DNA of 64,000 nt from Chamaecrista fasciculata (taxonomy: Eukaryota > Streptophyta > Magnoliopsida > Fabales > Fabaceae), in the NCBI GenBank assembly GCA_003254925.1, contig QANZ01020775.1:44861-108860 (forward strand), read 5' to 3'. Position 1 is the stretch's first letter. Each line of letters opens with the position of its first letter. Position numbers and translations under genes: made by a program. Below are positions 47,362-58,259 of the stretch, in pieces. The notes under the pieces are model-generated. The model was not told where the DNA came from, searched no databases, and was given only the letters and a program-made list of their open reading frames with translations.

Positions 47362-48670
47362 AGAAGAATCTCATCAGAACGACGTTACTCGTAACAGAAC
47401 GCTCTTCTTTCCGAATCCTTTGCCATTGCCTCCGTTGATTTCCCCTCACAAAAAAACAATCTTCGCAAGAGAGAGAGAGAGAGAGAGAGAAGTTATTTTT
47501 GTTTAAATTCAACTATAATACTATTTTTTTTCTTACGTTTTGGTCCTATTAAAAAAAAATCACCTTAATGTAAAAAATTAAAACTTTTGAGGGACCAACT
47601 GTGCCAAGTTTTGGAAAACTGAGAGACCAATAAGGAACGAAAAATAACTGAGGGACCAATTTGGAACATTGAACATAACTGATGGACCAAAATAAGACTT
47701 TGGCCAAGTTTTATTTGTCCAGTCATGTGCCACGTGTTCAATTCAGAAAAAAAAATATTGACACATAGGCAAAAAAATTGACACGTCAGCATTTTCCGTC
47801 CTCATAATTAACAGAGTCAAACTTTAGGGTATAATTGACACCAACGTTTCACATTGGGACATAATTGACACAAAACAAACGTTAGGGGCATAACTGAAAC
47901 TGACCCCAAATGTTAGGGGCACCAAAGGGTGTTTTGCCTATTTTCTACTTCATTTATTTTATTACTACTTTATGTTTTATGTTTACATTTTGGTTCTATG
48001 GTCGGGTTTTGGAGCTCTAAAAATCCTACATTGGTATCTTAGGTTGGTTATGCCAGTAGTCTTTCCTCCAAGCATAGGAAAGCCAAAAATTTGGGGATAT
48101 TGTATATCCCCAATCTATGTGTATTGTTATTTATGTTTTTAACTCCAAACTTAGAAGTTAAAAACATGTCACGACCCCCTAACAGAATTCGTGACCGACA
48201 CGAACCATAAGGAGATGCCCCATGGCCTGTAAGCCTGACATCATCATATCCATAACAAAATGTGATCTGGCACATACATTTATTAATAACTTATGATTTA
48301 TTTACCAAAATATTGATTTGTATATAGGTTTCTGTAGAATTTCCCCTATATATAGAGGGCTCCATAAAGTATATAATAACCATTTCAACAATAGAAATTT
48401 AAATAAAGTTATGCTCTCACAAAATGCCAACTCAAAATTTAACTCAACACGACCCTGACTATGAATCTAACGGAGCTACCCTAAAGCCAAATATTAAATA
48501 CCAATGAAACAACGTCACATGATAAGTCAAGGTACCCACACGAACAATATGCAGAACTCCAAGAAGGTCGCTCAATCTAGATGACACTAGGAGATGGCTC
48601 CTGCAAACCTGGAACTGAAAATGATAAACAACAGGGTGAGTCAAGAGACTCAGTGAGTAATCCAATCTAT

Positions 48671-50500
48671 TCTAGTCATGGAGGGCAAGGTATCCCCACT
48701 AGTTTCAAAGTCATAGTGCATGCATATAATACGTTCATATCTCAATCATATATCACAGATCAAATATCTGTATCATCATGATCAGCCCAAAAGTGAACAA
48801 GTTATTTGACCTTCTTTTAATCTGTTTTAACTAATAATATATTATAATTAGACCAATTAATATGCTAAGGGAAACACTAAGGTGTGGTAAAATAAAGTGG
48901 ATAAAATAGGTTAATTAGCTTTTATTTATTATACTTTATAAATAGGTCCTACTTAATGGTTTATTTAGTGTTTCAGATTTCCAAACAGGGCCAAACCAAG
49001 AGGGAAATATCAGAATATTCGAGAAGATCACGTTGAGCACAAGATATTCTTGTGCCGTTGGATGAGCCGCAAGCAAGGGAGGTATATCCCGCGGCGCAAG
49101 CATCTGAGAGGAATATGACGTCAGCAAGTAAGCTTTAGCGCAATATCATGTTGCACCGTCACTTGAGCTAACGGCCCAAGTGGGAAATCTCGCGGCACAG
49201 AATAATTCGAAGCATTAGAGTATAATTTGGACGGCTAAGATTCAAGATACGAAGATATAATCGAAATATCATAGATATTTTGGTGCACTTTCGTGTTGGG
49301 CCGCCGGCGCGAGCAACGGTCCAAGCACTATTTTCTTACTTGACTTGCGGACCAAGCACACTACTCAGTACTATAAATAGAGGTCGTCATTCCACACTTA
49401 AAGCACCAATTCACAGCGCACAGCTCAATTTAGTAGTTTAAAATAGTTCTCTGTCTAGAGCATGAGTAACTAAATAGGTAGATACTTGAGGAATGCCTCA
49501 AGGATATGACTTGAGTTCACTATGTTTTGTTGTAGAGTCCATATGTTGATGTTGCATTTATGAGGTATGATCAACTCCTTCAAGTGTAATTGTTGAAGTT
49601 GTTTATATATTAGATTCATAGATCAATACTTTATTAGGGAATGAAACCTTGACATTCCTGGAGTTTGTCTCTTTCTTGATTAATAATGTTGCTCTTTTAG
49701 GGTTTGCTAGGGAATGTTCTATCTATCTTATAAATATAATTAGGATTATTATTGATATATATATTTGATCATTGTTCCGATACTACAATAATATAGCTTG
49801 CCTTAAAGAGCTTTGACAAATTGCTCATAACCTAGTTTGGTTGAGTGATCTATCCTAATCTTATGTTCTCTCACCATTGTTTGATTGATTGTGTTTAAAG
49901 TTTAAATACATCGTTCAACTTGGTTAAGTAAATGCATATTGATTATCTATTCTCTATGATGAACGTACAATGATAGTCTATCTCTAGGGCTCTCTCTCAA
50001 GTATTGTTTTGACTCATAATATCTTATTATAAATCGTGACAACCCTCAATAACAGAAGTTATAACCTTCGTCACAATTCTCTTAGCCTCATCACATTGAG
50101 TTCCGCGAGAGATCCAACATTGGGTTAGCATCTATACTATATTTTAATAAATACAGTCATACTTGTGAGGCTCGAGTATAATTAAACTTGGTTGCTCCAG
50201 ACACCTTACAACGGGTGTCCGGTCACATCACTTTTCGTATTCAGAGTCATCGTAGTCAAATCATATAATACATATTACAATTCAAATGATCATATAAATT
50301 ACATATTCTAGTTGTGGAGGGCAAGGTATCCCCAATAGTTTCCAAATCATAGTGCATGCATATAGTACGTTCTTATCTCAATCATATTTCATAGATCAAA
50401 TATCTGTATCATCACTTTTCGTAGTCACAGTCATCGTAGTCAAATCCCATAATACATATTGCAATTCAAATGATCATATAAATCACATATTTGCACATCC
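48671..50500. repeat. Tandem duplication of about 190 bp within the solo LTR, first unit split by a nested LTR
   Basis: The unit beginning GTGGAGGGCAAGGTATCCCC and ending CATATAAATTACATA occurs at about 48678-48778 plus 50226-50307, and again intact at about 50313-50500. Shared phrases include CATAGTGCATGCATATA, CAAATATCTGTATCATCA and GTCATCGTAGTCAAATC. The nested LTR inserted in the first unit. Confidence 0.8.
48779..50225 (+). mobile_element. Solo LTR, 1.45-kb family, copy 6
   Basis: It runs from TGATCAGCCCAAAAGTG to GTGTCCGGTCA with a perfect TSD CATCA (48774-48778 and 50226-50230). It has TGACGTCA at 49116-49123, GGGCCGCCGGCGC near 49299-49311 and TATAAATAG at 49372-49380. It is noncoding and nested in the reverse LTR at 48167-52375. 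Confidence 0.95.
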
Positions 50501-52458
50501 AATGAAAATTCCATAAATTCCAAATCCTCGTAATCGTTCAAAATCATTTCGCAAATCTGAAATACATCTTATCATTAAACCCATGGGTGACGCCCTCGTT
50601 ACTGGTGAGTGAGATCGATGGTCCTGCAAAAGGCATATCCTGCGAGAACGAATAGACTTTCCATCTCTATGGTTGGAGACGGTCTACCGTGGCATGACCC
50701 CGAAAGCCTAGAACCATGCCTCTCGTGGCATGTCCCCGAAAGCCTAGATCCATGCCTACATCACATCCTAGCCAACAAATGGTGTGACTCCGGGACCGAA
50801 AGCCTGGTTGGTATGTGCCTAAAAGTCCCAAAGACTCACCCACCAGCCAGAAAACCTTTTTTCAAACCACATCAAATTTACTTTCGTCATAATATTTGTC
50901 AAAATATGATATCATACACATAAGTTTCAAATAAGCTTTTCAAACATATTTTCACAAAAACTTTAACCTTGCCAAAAACAATATGCATCAAATATTTCAC
51001 ATAGGCATGATAAAACAAGTTCTAGAATAGAGAGGATACTCACCTGAAGTTCATGCACAATGACCTAAAATCCACTAATCAAATACTACCTTCATACTTG
51101 AGGTAAATGTGGAGTACCTAAATTGATAACAAAATCATCCATCCTATTAGAATCCTTCTAATACATAAACTCACAAAGTGGCATCTTCCACACAACTACA
51201 ATATGCCATAAGCCTTCTTAGTTTCTACTTTATTCTCAATATCACAAACTTTGATGCTTCACTAAGCATAGAACACCAGTCTAACTCTAGAAGAGTTTGG
51301 GTTAATATTTGGGAGCTTTAACAAATCCTTTGTCAATTACCAAGTTTTTCAAGAAAGTTTATTACTATCATTTCATCTATCAAGATTGAAACCCCCACAC
51401 ATTTCAATTCCAAACATGATGTAAAAATTCAACTCTCACATTTTAAATACAAGATTATAGTTTCAAAATCCTCCATAATTTCATAGAAACCCTTTTAGTT
51501 CAAGAAAACCATACAAACCACTCTTAGGGACCAAACTGCAAACTTTAGAGTTTATACACGATGACCAAATTTCATAATACTCATTCTAAATTCAAATTGA
51601 TGAAATAGAAATCATTATTAACAACCCTTAAGCTCAACCGAACTATCAATTATAAGAGAATAAAGATTTGATGGGAATGAAATCAATTCATAAACATGAC
51701 AAAGGGTGTTTTAAAGGATCACAAGGACCACCAAACAGCAACAAAATCATAACTATAGCAGCAAAAATGAGCTCTTGAAGAGAAGGGACCAAAAGAGATA
51801 AAAAGAGGACAAAAAGTCACATAGAGAAGATGAGAAGATAGTAAGCGGCAGTGGTGGCTGGACTATGGTCACCGGCGGCTTCCGGTCGGCCAAAGTTGGT
51901 CATAGGCGGTGGTAGTGTGATGGAGATAGTGTGATGTGTAGCTTCTAAAATACCTGAAGGAATTATTGGGAATTGTCTAGAAGCTCGTAGGGGACAAAAG
52001 GAAGTTTAATTTTTAGGTTTCAGGTGTTAAAATCACTACTTTACCCCATAAATATAGATTTCTTTCAAAACAGTCCTTAAAATGCGTATTTTTCCAAAAT
52101 AAAGTTTTTTTAACAAAATTTATATTATTGGATTAGTTGTGAAGAGTACATTCAAAATAGATAATTTTTTTCGAAAAATTTTTCTCTACCAATTATCATT
52201 TCTTACTCAAAAGTATTCTACTACAGTATCAAAAAAAGAAGTCAAATAAAATTTGGAACTCTGTTTGCTCCCAAAATTTAACCACAAGCTGATAGTGACT
52301 TTTAGATTCACTATATAATGTAACTTCAACTAAAATACTAAGTCTAATATTTCCATAATATCTTGGAATATTACAAAACATGTCTAGGTTCCTATATACA
52401 TATTTGAGCCCTATAACTTATTAGGATGAATTGTCAATAAGTTAATTAATTATATTAA

Positions 52459-52900
52459 GGTCAAAGTGCACTTTTTGTCCCATAACTTTTGTTTAGGTTT
52501 CAATTTGGTCCCATAACTTTTTTTGTTGCACTTTTGATCCTATATCTTTGTAAAAAGTTGCAGATTTGGTCCCGTGTCACTTTTGGTCCCATATCTTTTG
52601 ATCAAGTTGCATAATTGGTCCCATATATTTGCAAAAAGTTTCATCACCAGTCCCATCTGATAAGAAGATATTAGACCAATTTCGCACCCGACCCAAAGAT
52701 ATGGGACTAATTCTGCAACTTGACCAAGAGATATAGGACTAATTCTGCAACATGACCCCAAGATATAGGACCAAAAATGCAACACTGGACCAAATTTGTA
52801 ATTTTAGCAAAAGATATGGGATCAAAAGTGCAACAAAAAAAGTTATGAGACCAAATTGAGAGTTTAGCAAGAATTATGGGACCAAAAGTGCACTTTGGCC
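52459..52900. mobile_element. MULE-type MITE, GGTCAAAGTGCAC family
   Basis: GGTCAAAGTGCACTTTTTG and CAAAAGTGCACTTTGGCC are inverted termini. A perfect 9-bp TSD TTATATTAA flanks the element (52450-52458 and 52901-52909). The 442-bp interior is a series of 'ggtcccatatctttt' phrases and their inverses. It is noncoding. A truncated relative is at 27642. Confidence 0.9.
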
Positions 52901-52924
52901 TTATATTAATTTAATTATGCTTGG

Positions 52925-53190
52925 GGGGAGGGGAGTTAATGACCAGCCACCTGTCGGCATTGACCGACCTCTAAGCCACGATTATAGGCCCGGCTTTGGA
53001 CCACCATCGATGGTGGTCAGCCAACCAGGTCCAATCGTCAGTTGATCACAGTCAGCCACCGTTGACCAATGGTCACCGGTGGGCCATTAACCTGGGGTGT
53101 GTCACGACCTTTGATGGTCTACGACGCAGTGCACGACACTGGTTGATTAATATTGGTCAATATTTTAACTATTGACCAATAACAAAAGGT
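52925..53190. repeat. Cluster of TTGACC/GGTCA motifs and short palindromes
   Basis: More than ten TTGACC, TGGTCA or close variants on both strands lie in about 260 bases, together with the 16-base palindrome CCACCATCGATGGTGG (53000-53015). GC content is well above that of the flanks. TTGACC contains the W-box core TGAC, but motif density alone does not show regulation; it may be an eroded transposon terminus. Confidence 0.5.
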
Positions 53191-53790
53191 TTTTTTTTTG
53201 TACAAAGTAACAAAATGTTTTGATCGAGCATAAGTTTGTCATTTTATCTACATTTGTTTATGCTTGTTGTGTCGTTTTTCTCCGTTTTGAGAGATGGAGC
53301 CAAATATTTGAGATGTTAGGGTGAGTGGGATTCGAAGACGGGCATGTGGCCACTCATTTACTCTATTCTCATAGACACGTAGAAAGAGATTTTAAGTAGT
53401 ATGTGACTATATATTTAAAATTTTGATGCACGTTTAATTGAGTAAGAGAATCTGAACAACATGAGGTTGACCACAATCCCAAGTTTAGAAGTTCATCTAA
53501 ACGGCATCATGGATGGAATGTGTCTATTTCAACAAAAATAATGAATCAGGTATGAGAAAGTGTACATACACTGATATTTCGCATGATGAGGGTGGTAGAT
53601 CCCACTTCTTGATTGTGAATGTCAACTATATATTTGCTCGTTTTATGTTGATTATGATATTTGATATAATGTATAGTGTGATAAATTGTTACTTTTTTTT
53701 TAAGTATGTTGGTATCCAGATTCCTTGACTACCTAAAAATAATCACAAAGTAAATAGTAGTTGATCTCAATAAGGGAGATAAGCTGAAAG

Positions 53791-54662
53791 AGGATAATTA
53801 TAACATCTAGCAAGAAGGTGAAATTTTTGCTAGAAGAGAAGGAAGTGTTAGAAACCTTGAAAGATGTCATGGAGGAACATAGTTGAGAGGGACTCGGTCA
53901 ACAAGTGAGGTGAGATGCGAAGGCCTATAGTGCATGGAATAGAAAGAACTTTGTATCTCGAATACTACTATTGAGTAGCATGGAAACAACATTTTGTGTC
54001 AATTAGAGCACCATCCCACTGCTTATGAAATGTGGAACATGTTATATGACAGGTTTGAAGGCACTTTGGCCACTAAGTTGAGACGCTTAACAATCAGATT
54101 TGAAACTTACAAAATGTGTCTTGGCAAGAGTATGAGGAAACATCTAAGGGCAATGTTGAACATGATTATGGAGCTAAAGACAGTTGGTCTCTTCGTCATT
54201 AATGAGTAACAAGTAGAAGTTCTTGCATATCAAATCTCTTCCCTCTAATTGGGAGTATATGAAGGTCACTATGACTCATAACGACAATGTCAAAACCTTC
54301 GATGACATTGAACACCACCTATTACTCAAGGAGCAGCACGATGCTTCCAAATCCCCTAAGGAAAATGCTTATGTAGTTAAGACGTTTGGAGCAAAAGCCT
54401 CCAATGACAACGACAAAAGGTCAAAGAAAAAAGTGGTGGGATGGGAAAAGGCGCATCTAAGGCGAAGCATGCTCAATTTAAAAAAAAAAAAGCAAAAGAA
54501 GAAAATTTTATGTGTGCCAACAAATGGGGAACTTTGTGCGAGACAGCCACAACAATTGAAGGTAATTTCTCTCACTCATGAGCATTGAGTTAATGTCTCA
54601 ATTTCTAATTTAATAGCTAATAGCGAATGTTTGTGGAATGTTGATTTTGGAGCAACATACCA
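53791..54662 (+). pseudogene. Copia gag remnant with start of protease
   Basis: Colinear gag pieces lie in several frames: LLEEKEVLETLKDV near 53825-53870, then HHPTAYEMWNMLYDRFEG and LRAMLNMIMELKTVG (53994-54206, open). After a stop come LPSNWEYMKVTMTHND and DDIEHHLLLKEQ (54223-54588, open). [10 protein letters not shown] at about 54635-54660 is the protease start, where W-x-x-DSGAT is expected; its Ser is Phe. The zinc knuckle is not visible and the segment between is A-rich. It differs from the gag at 4309, so it is a different copia lineage. It ends where the NB-ARC relic starts. Confidence 0.8.
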
Positions 54663-54664
54663 CA

Positions 54665-55265
54665 TAGTATAACTATTAAAATTAAGTAGAGGAAATCATC
54701 TTGTGTTCCCATGATGGATGTGACCTTTCCAAGACAAATTGTGACCAAAAAAGAAGCACCCACGAAGTCGCAAGCCAACACATGTTTCAACTTATCCCAT
54801 TGCTCTTGATTTTCATTCCACACATTGTCCAACACAAGCAAATATCTTTTCCTTTGCGATAACTCTTGAAGTCATCTCTACAATAGCTCAAGATCCAAAT
54901 CTCTGCAAAGCAAACCCAAAAGCTGCTTCTATTATAGCTTTTGACATTTTCTTCAAACTGAAATCTTCAAAAACACATACTCAGATTCTTTGCTAGAAAT
55001 GATTGACCACCTTCTCATCATTAAAACTAGTTGGGAAAGTGTTGTCTTTCCAAGACCACCAATATCTATGATTGGATAAACACACAAATCCTTCAAATTA
55101 GAAGCATGACCGCTATAAGGTCTACAGTTTTTCCTTATCTTCATCTCTTCCGATCCAGACACTTAGAGATGGTTTATGATTGAGGTTGTTTGGAGAAGTG
55201 AAGGAAATGATCGAGTTGCAATCAGGAGACAAATCCATTTTCTTCTTCAACTTACTTCTTCACAA
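54665..55265 (-). pseudogene. NB-ARC fragment of a CC-NBS-LRR resistance gene
   Basis: NB-ARC domains are the nucleotide switch of plant immune receptors. On the minus strand, in order: VYPIIDIGGLGKTT (P-loop, about 55075-55040; the first Gly of GxGGxGKT is Asp), then YVFLKISV (RNBS-A-like), then in another frame SLKKMSKAIIEAA. Kinase-2 [10 protein letters not shown] follows (54841-54812; DD is DN), then [15 protein letters not shown] (RNBS-B-like). Spacing agrees with CNL proteins of the RGA type. At least two frameshifts and stops are present. The coiled coil and LRRs are missing. It lies between a copia gag relic and AT-rich DNA, so it is a stranded fragment. Confidence 0.85.
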
Positions 55266-55269
55266 ACTC

Positions 55270-56010
55270 TAATCTAAGAAAACAATGCCTTCTAACTTTT
55301 AAATAGAGCTAATGCATATTTTGTTTTGACCTAACTAGCTAATGAATATAACTTTCAAGTTTCAACTCATTTTTTTGAAATACTGTAGATTATATTTATA
55401 TAATAATCATTTAGTTTTTTAATTAATATGTTAAATTGATCACTTCATTTTGAATATCAAAATATCAGAAGACTAAAAGATTAAATTCTAGTAAAGTAGT
55501 TCTTCACCACAATGACCAAAAGGACGTTAAAATATTCATTATGAAATTTTCTTCTTTAAATTGGTTTTAAATTCCAATAAGCCCATATTCAACTCATATC
55601 TCATAATAATTTGTTCATATATATATATATATATAACATTTTAGTTGTTATATGTTAAATACACATTGAATTATAAAGATAAAATATTAATATATTATAC
55701 ATATTGAAATAATTTAATAATATATTTATATTTATTTATTTTTATTTTTAATAGTTATAGATAAAATAATGGATAAAAAATTTTCATGTTAATAAAAGGT
55801 AACTTATTTTAAAATTTCCTCGAGTATAAAAATCATATTATCAAATCTATCTTAATAATCATCAAGTTGTTATATTTGTCATTGGAGAATATCAAAATAA
55901 CTTTTGAACTCTCCTAATGAGTTTATATTATTTTAGTAATTCTCAAGAAATATTAGTGAGAACACAAATGATCCCATTTAAAAAATTAATTTCCGTTTAA
56001 AAAATGGTAA
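55270..56010. other. AT-rich intergenic stretch
   Basis: No gene is seen. (TA)n is at about 55617-55635. Confidence 0.5.
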
Positions 56011-56011
56011 A

Positions 56012-56095
56012 TTATACTTTGGTACCTTGTGGTTTACAACGTGACATTTTGGTACCCTGAGGTATGTACTGTCAACACTTTGGTACCCTAAACAA
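56012..56095. mobile_element. Single terminus of an inverted-repeat element
   Basis: Three 'ttggtaccctgaggt'-like phrases in 84 bases resemble the terminal repeats of plant MULE-type MITEs. The matching right end was not found. Confidence 0.4.
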
Positions 56096-56509
56096 TTTTT
56101 TCGTTAGATTTGGACGGAATTTCGCATGTGCATTGCACGTGCATCTCAATTGTATGATTGTATCCTCCTCTCTATCCCAACATCAAAACACTTTGGAGAA
56201 GAAACAACGTTGGATTTTTCTCTTTCATAGGAGCTAAAGCTTCATTTTTGTTTTCTTTTTTATAAGGCGAACAAAGTAAAGAAGACAACATGATATTCAA
56301 TACGTATCATTTTTTGGCACATGGAAGGAGGAAGCAACAAAAATGGTGAACTCGCTCAACTCGTTACAAACTCACAAGTTTGGTTAAGTTTATCTAAGAC
56401 ACGTCATGTTTGACTGAGTTTATGGCATTTTTGAGTTTAAGTCAAATCTAATAATCAGTATTTTGGAGCTAGAAACGTAAAAACGTGTGATTCTACATGT
56501 CAAAAATGT

Positions 56510-57390
56510 GATTTTGACAACCATGGCTGCAAAAACTCTAGGATGGACTCTTCTTCCACATTTGACTCGTCATGTTCTATTGGAGAGTCATTGCTTGTGC
56601 TTGAAACTAGGCTAATCATCTACTTCTCAAACTTCACCTACTTTGGTGTACACTCCACTTATTATTGAGTAGCACATTAGTTTCGTCTTTAGTTACCTTA
56701 TTCAATATTGTAGACTCATCAAAGGTGGCATCTCTGCTTATTATGATCTTCTTTGCTTATAGACACCAAAGATGATATCCCTTGATTCTAAAGCTAAATC
56801 CCATAGTGTCTTCTTTGCTTATAGATCTAACTTCGATTCTTTGACATGATAATATACAATTGAACCTTATATGTACAAAGAATTATAATGTTTTACAATT
56901 TTTTTGAATCATACCTTTAAAGGTGTTTTACCACCTATTGCAGATGATGGCAAATGATTAAGGAGATGTTGCGCATATGTCATAGCCTCAACCCAAAATT
57001 GTCTACCCAACCCAACATCGAATAGCATGTAACAAACTTTCTCTACCAACTTCCTATTCATGAGCTTTGCCACCCTGTTATGATGTAGTGTATATCTAAC
57101 TGTGAAATGTCGCATAATGCCATACTTCTACCAAACCTCCTAGAATTGATCACTTTTATATCCCAACTATTGTCTGTACAAAGAATTTTTAGCTTTCTTC
57201 CAGTTTGGTTCTCTATGTTAGCCTTCCCTTTCAAGAAATATCCAAGCACCTCATCCTTTGATTTCTTGGTGTACACCTAAGCTCTTATAGAAAAGTCAAC
57301 AATGATAGTGACAAAATAATGTCGGCCTCCAAGAGATGGAGTCTTAGAATCCCTCCACATATTTGAGTGCACATAACCCAAAATTTAGTA
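56510..57390 (-). pseudogene. Copia integrase remnant
   Basis: The minus strand reads, from 57390 down: VHSNMWRDSKTPSLGGRHYF, VYTKKSKDEVLGYFLKGK, then QTGRKLKILCTDNSWDIKV (TDNGGEY is eroded to TDNSWD), RHFTVRYTLHHNRVAKLMNR, and FWVEAMTYAQHLLNHLPSSAIGGKTPL. These are the copia integrase core and its C-terminal side. Below 56900 the post-integrase region continues (ESKLDL...AKK, then SRDIIF twice). Frameshifts and stops are scattered. It joins hAT sequence at about 57390 in the same orientation. Confidence 0.85.
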
Positions 57391-58255
57391 TATGAGCACA
57401 ACATCACATGTGAATGATTTTTCCTCCTATAATGCAATTATTTCCAAGCTTATCTACAATCAAATTAATCATACCATCATTTGTACTGCAATTATCCACA
57501 ATAATTGTTGAGCACTTGGTTTCAATATGCCATGACATCAAGCCTTCAAGAAGGGCCTCAGAAAGAACATCCATTGTGTGAGGTGTTTGAACATAAACAA
57601 ACCTAAAATATAAATTAATATGTTAAATTTTAAAAAATGTAATATAAGATTAAGAAGTTTAGTAATATACCTCAAAACACAACTTTGCAGCACCCAATTA
57701 TCATCAATAAAGTGAGCAGTGATGCTCATGTATCCTTTCTCCTAATTAGATGTACACATGTTAGTTGTAATTGTTATTCTCCCCTCATTTTTAGCTATCA
57801 AATCTTGTAACTTTTGTCTATGAAGTTGAAAAATTTTAAAAATGTCACTCTTGATAGTATTGTGTGACACCATTTTGAACAAAGGTTGTAGGCCTCTAAT
57901 GAAATTTTTAAACCCTGCATGATCAACCATTGAGAGAGAGTATTCATGTAGGACAATAGTATCAGCAAGGTCCCTTCTTGAGGCTTCTGGATCAAAGTTA
58001 AAATTTGCAAGATGAAAAATCTCATCCTTTTTTAGTGACATGATTTGTTTTTATTTCTGAAGATAGGTTCCAATATCTTGATTCGATCTCCTTTTGCAAG
58101 TACTCAAGTGATTATGTAAATTCTTAGTGCCATTTGCACCTTTTGCACTAAATTCAACTTTACAATAGTTACAAATAACAATGTCCATCTCATTTTTCTT
58201 TGTCTTAACCATATGATTCCATACTTCACTCCTCTTCCTTTTCCCTACTTACATT
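57391..58255 (-). pseudogene. hAT transposase remnant (BED zinc finger and N-terminal half)
   Basis: hAT transposases cut and paste elements with 8-bp TSDs. On the minus strand a BED-type finger (CNYCKVEFSAKGANGTKNLHNHLSTC) is near 58175-58095. Then come SRRDLADTIVLHEYSLSMVDHAGF, LQPLFKMVSHNTIKSDIFK and GRITITTNM (57742-58041, open). MSITAHFIDDNWVLQSCVLR is next. An intron-like gap with GT...AG borders (about 57670-57603) precedes FVYVQTPHTMDVLSEALLEGLMSW and STIIVDNCSTNDGM. The frame then meets a stop near HM*CCAHILN, and copia integrase sequence replaces the rest. This is a RICESLEEPER-like transposase by pattern, lacking its catalytic C-terminal half and dimerisation domain. Confidence 0.85.
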
Positions 58256-58259
58256 GCCA

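Larger units (their letters stand above)
45264..47705. repeat. Inner inverted-repeat pair, GGCCAAAGT MULE family
   Basis: The arms 45264-45470 and 47468-47705 share the 'ggtccctcagttatttttcgttcc' phrase (shortened here), the 'taataggatcaaaacgtaag' stretch and the terminal CT/GA microsatellite of the Pack-MULE at 32133-33617. This family is therefore nested symmetrically inside the outer TIR. Confidence 0.85.
45032..47938. mobile_element. 2.9-kb MULE with composite terminal inverted repeats
   Basis: The outer termini GGCAAAAGACCCTCTGGTGCC (45032) and GGTGTTTTGCC (to 47938) are inverted. A perfect 9-bp TSD TATTTTCTA flanks them (45023-45031 and 47939-47947). The outer arms (about 232 bases each) run directly into a second pair of arms beginning GGCCAAAGT (45264 and 47705), homologous to the MULE at 32133. 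The inner pair has no TSD of its own: its flanks (ATAAATAAAACAT / AAGTTTTATTTGT) mirror each other. The whole unit therefore moved as one element with a TIR of about 440 bases. The interior holds a gene fragment and a solo LTR. Confidence 0.9.
48167..52375 (-). mobile_element. Solo LTR of a second family (about 2.76 kb), reverse, with a nested solo LTR
   Basis: The plus strand starts TGTCACGACCCCCTAACAG and ends ATCTTGGAATATTACA. Both TG...CA ends are present, with a perfect 5-bp TSD AAACA (48162-48166 and 52376-52380). Subtracting the inserted LTR at 48779-50225 and one TSD leaves about 2.76 kb. No coding sequence or internal domain is attached. Read on the minus strand it starts TGTAATATTCCAAG. 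Phrases such as GAGTCTCTTGACTCACC (minus strand near 48640) recall LTRs of plant Ty3-gypsy elements, but the superfamily cannot be proved without an interior. Confidence 0.85.

Noticed and set aside
50609-50923. 104-codon plus-strand frame inside the reverse solo LTR
   Set aside because: It repeats HDPESLEPCL-like phrases from a short internal duplication in noncoding LTR (AAAGCCTAGA units), with no domain resemblance.
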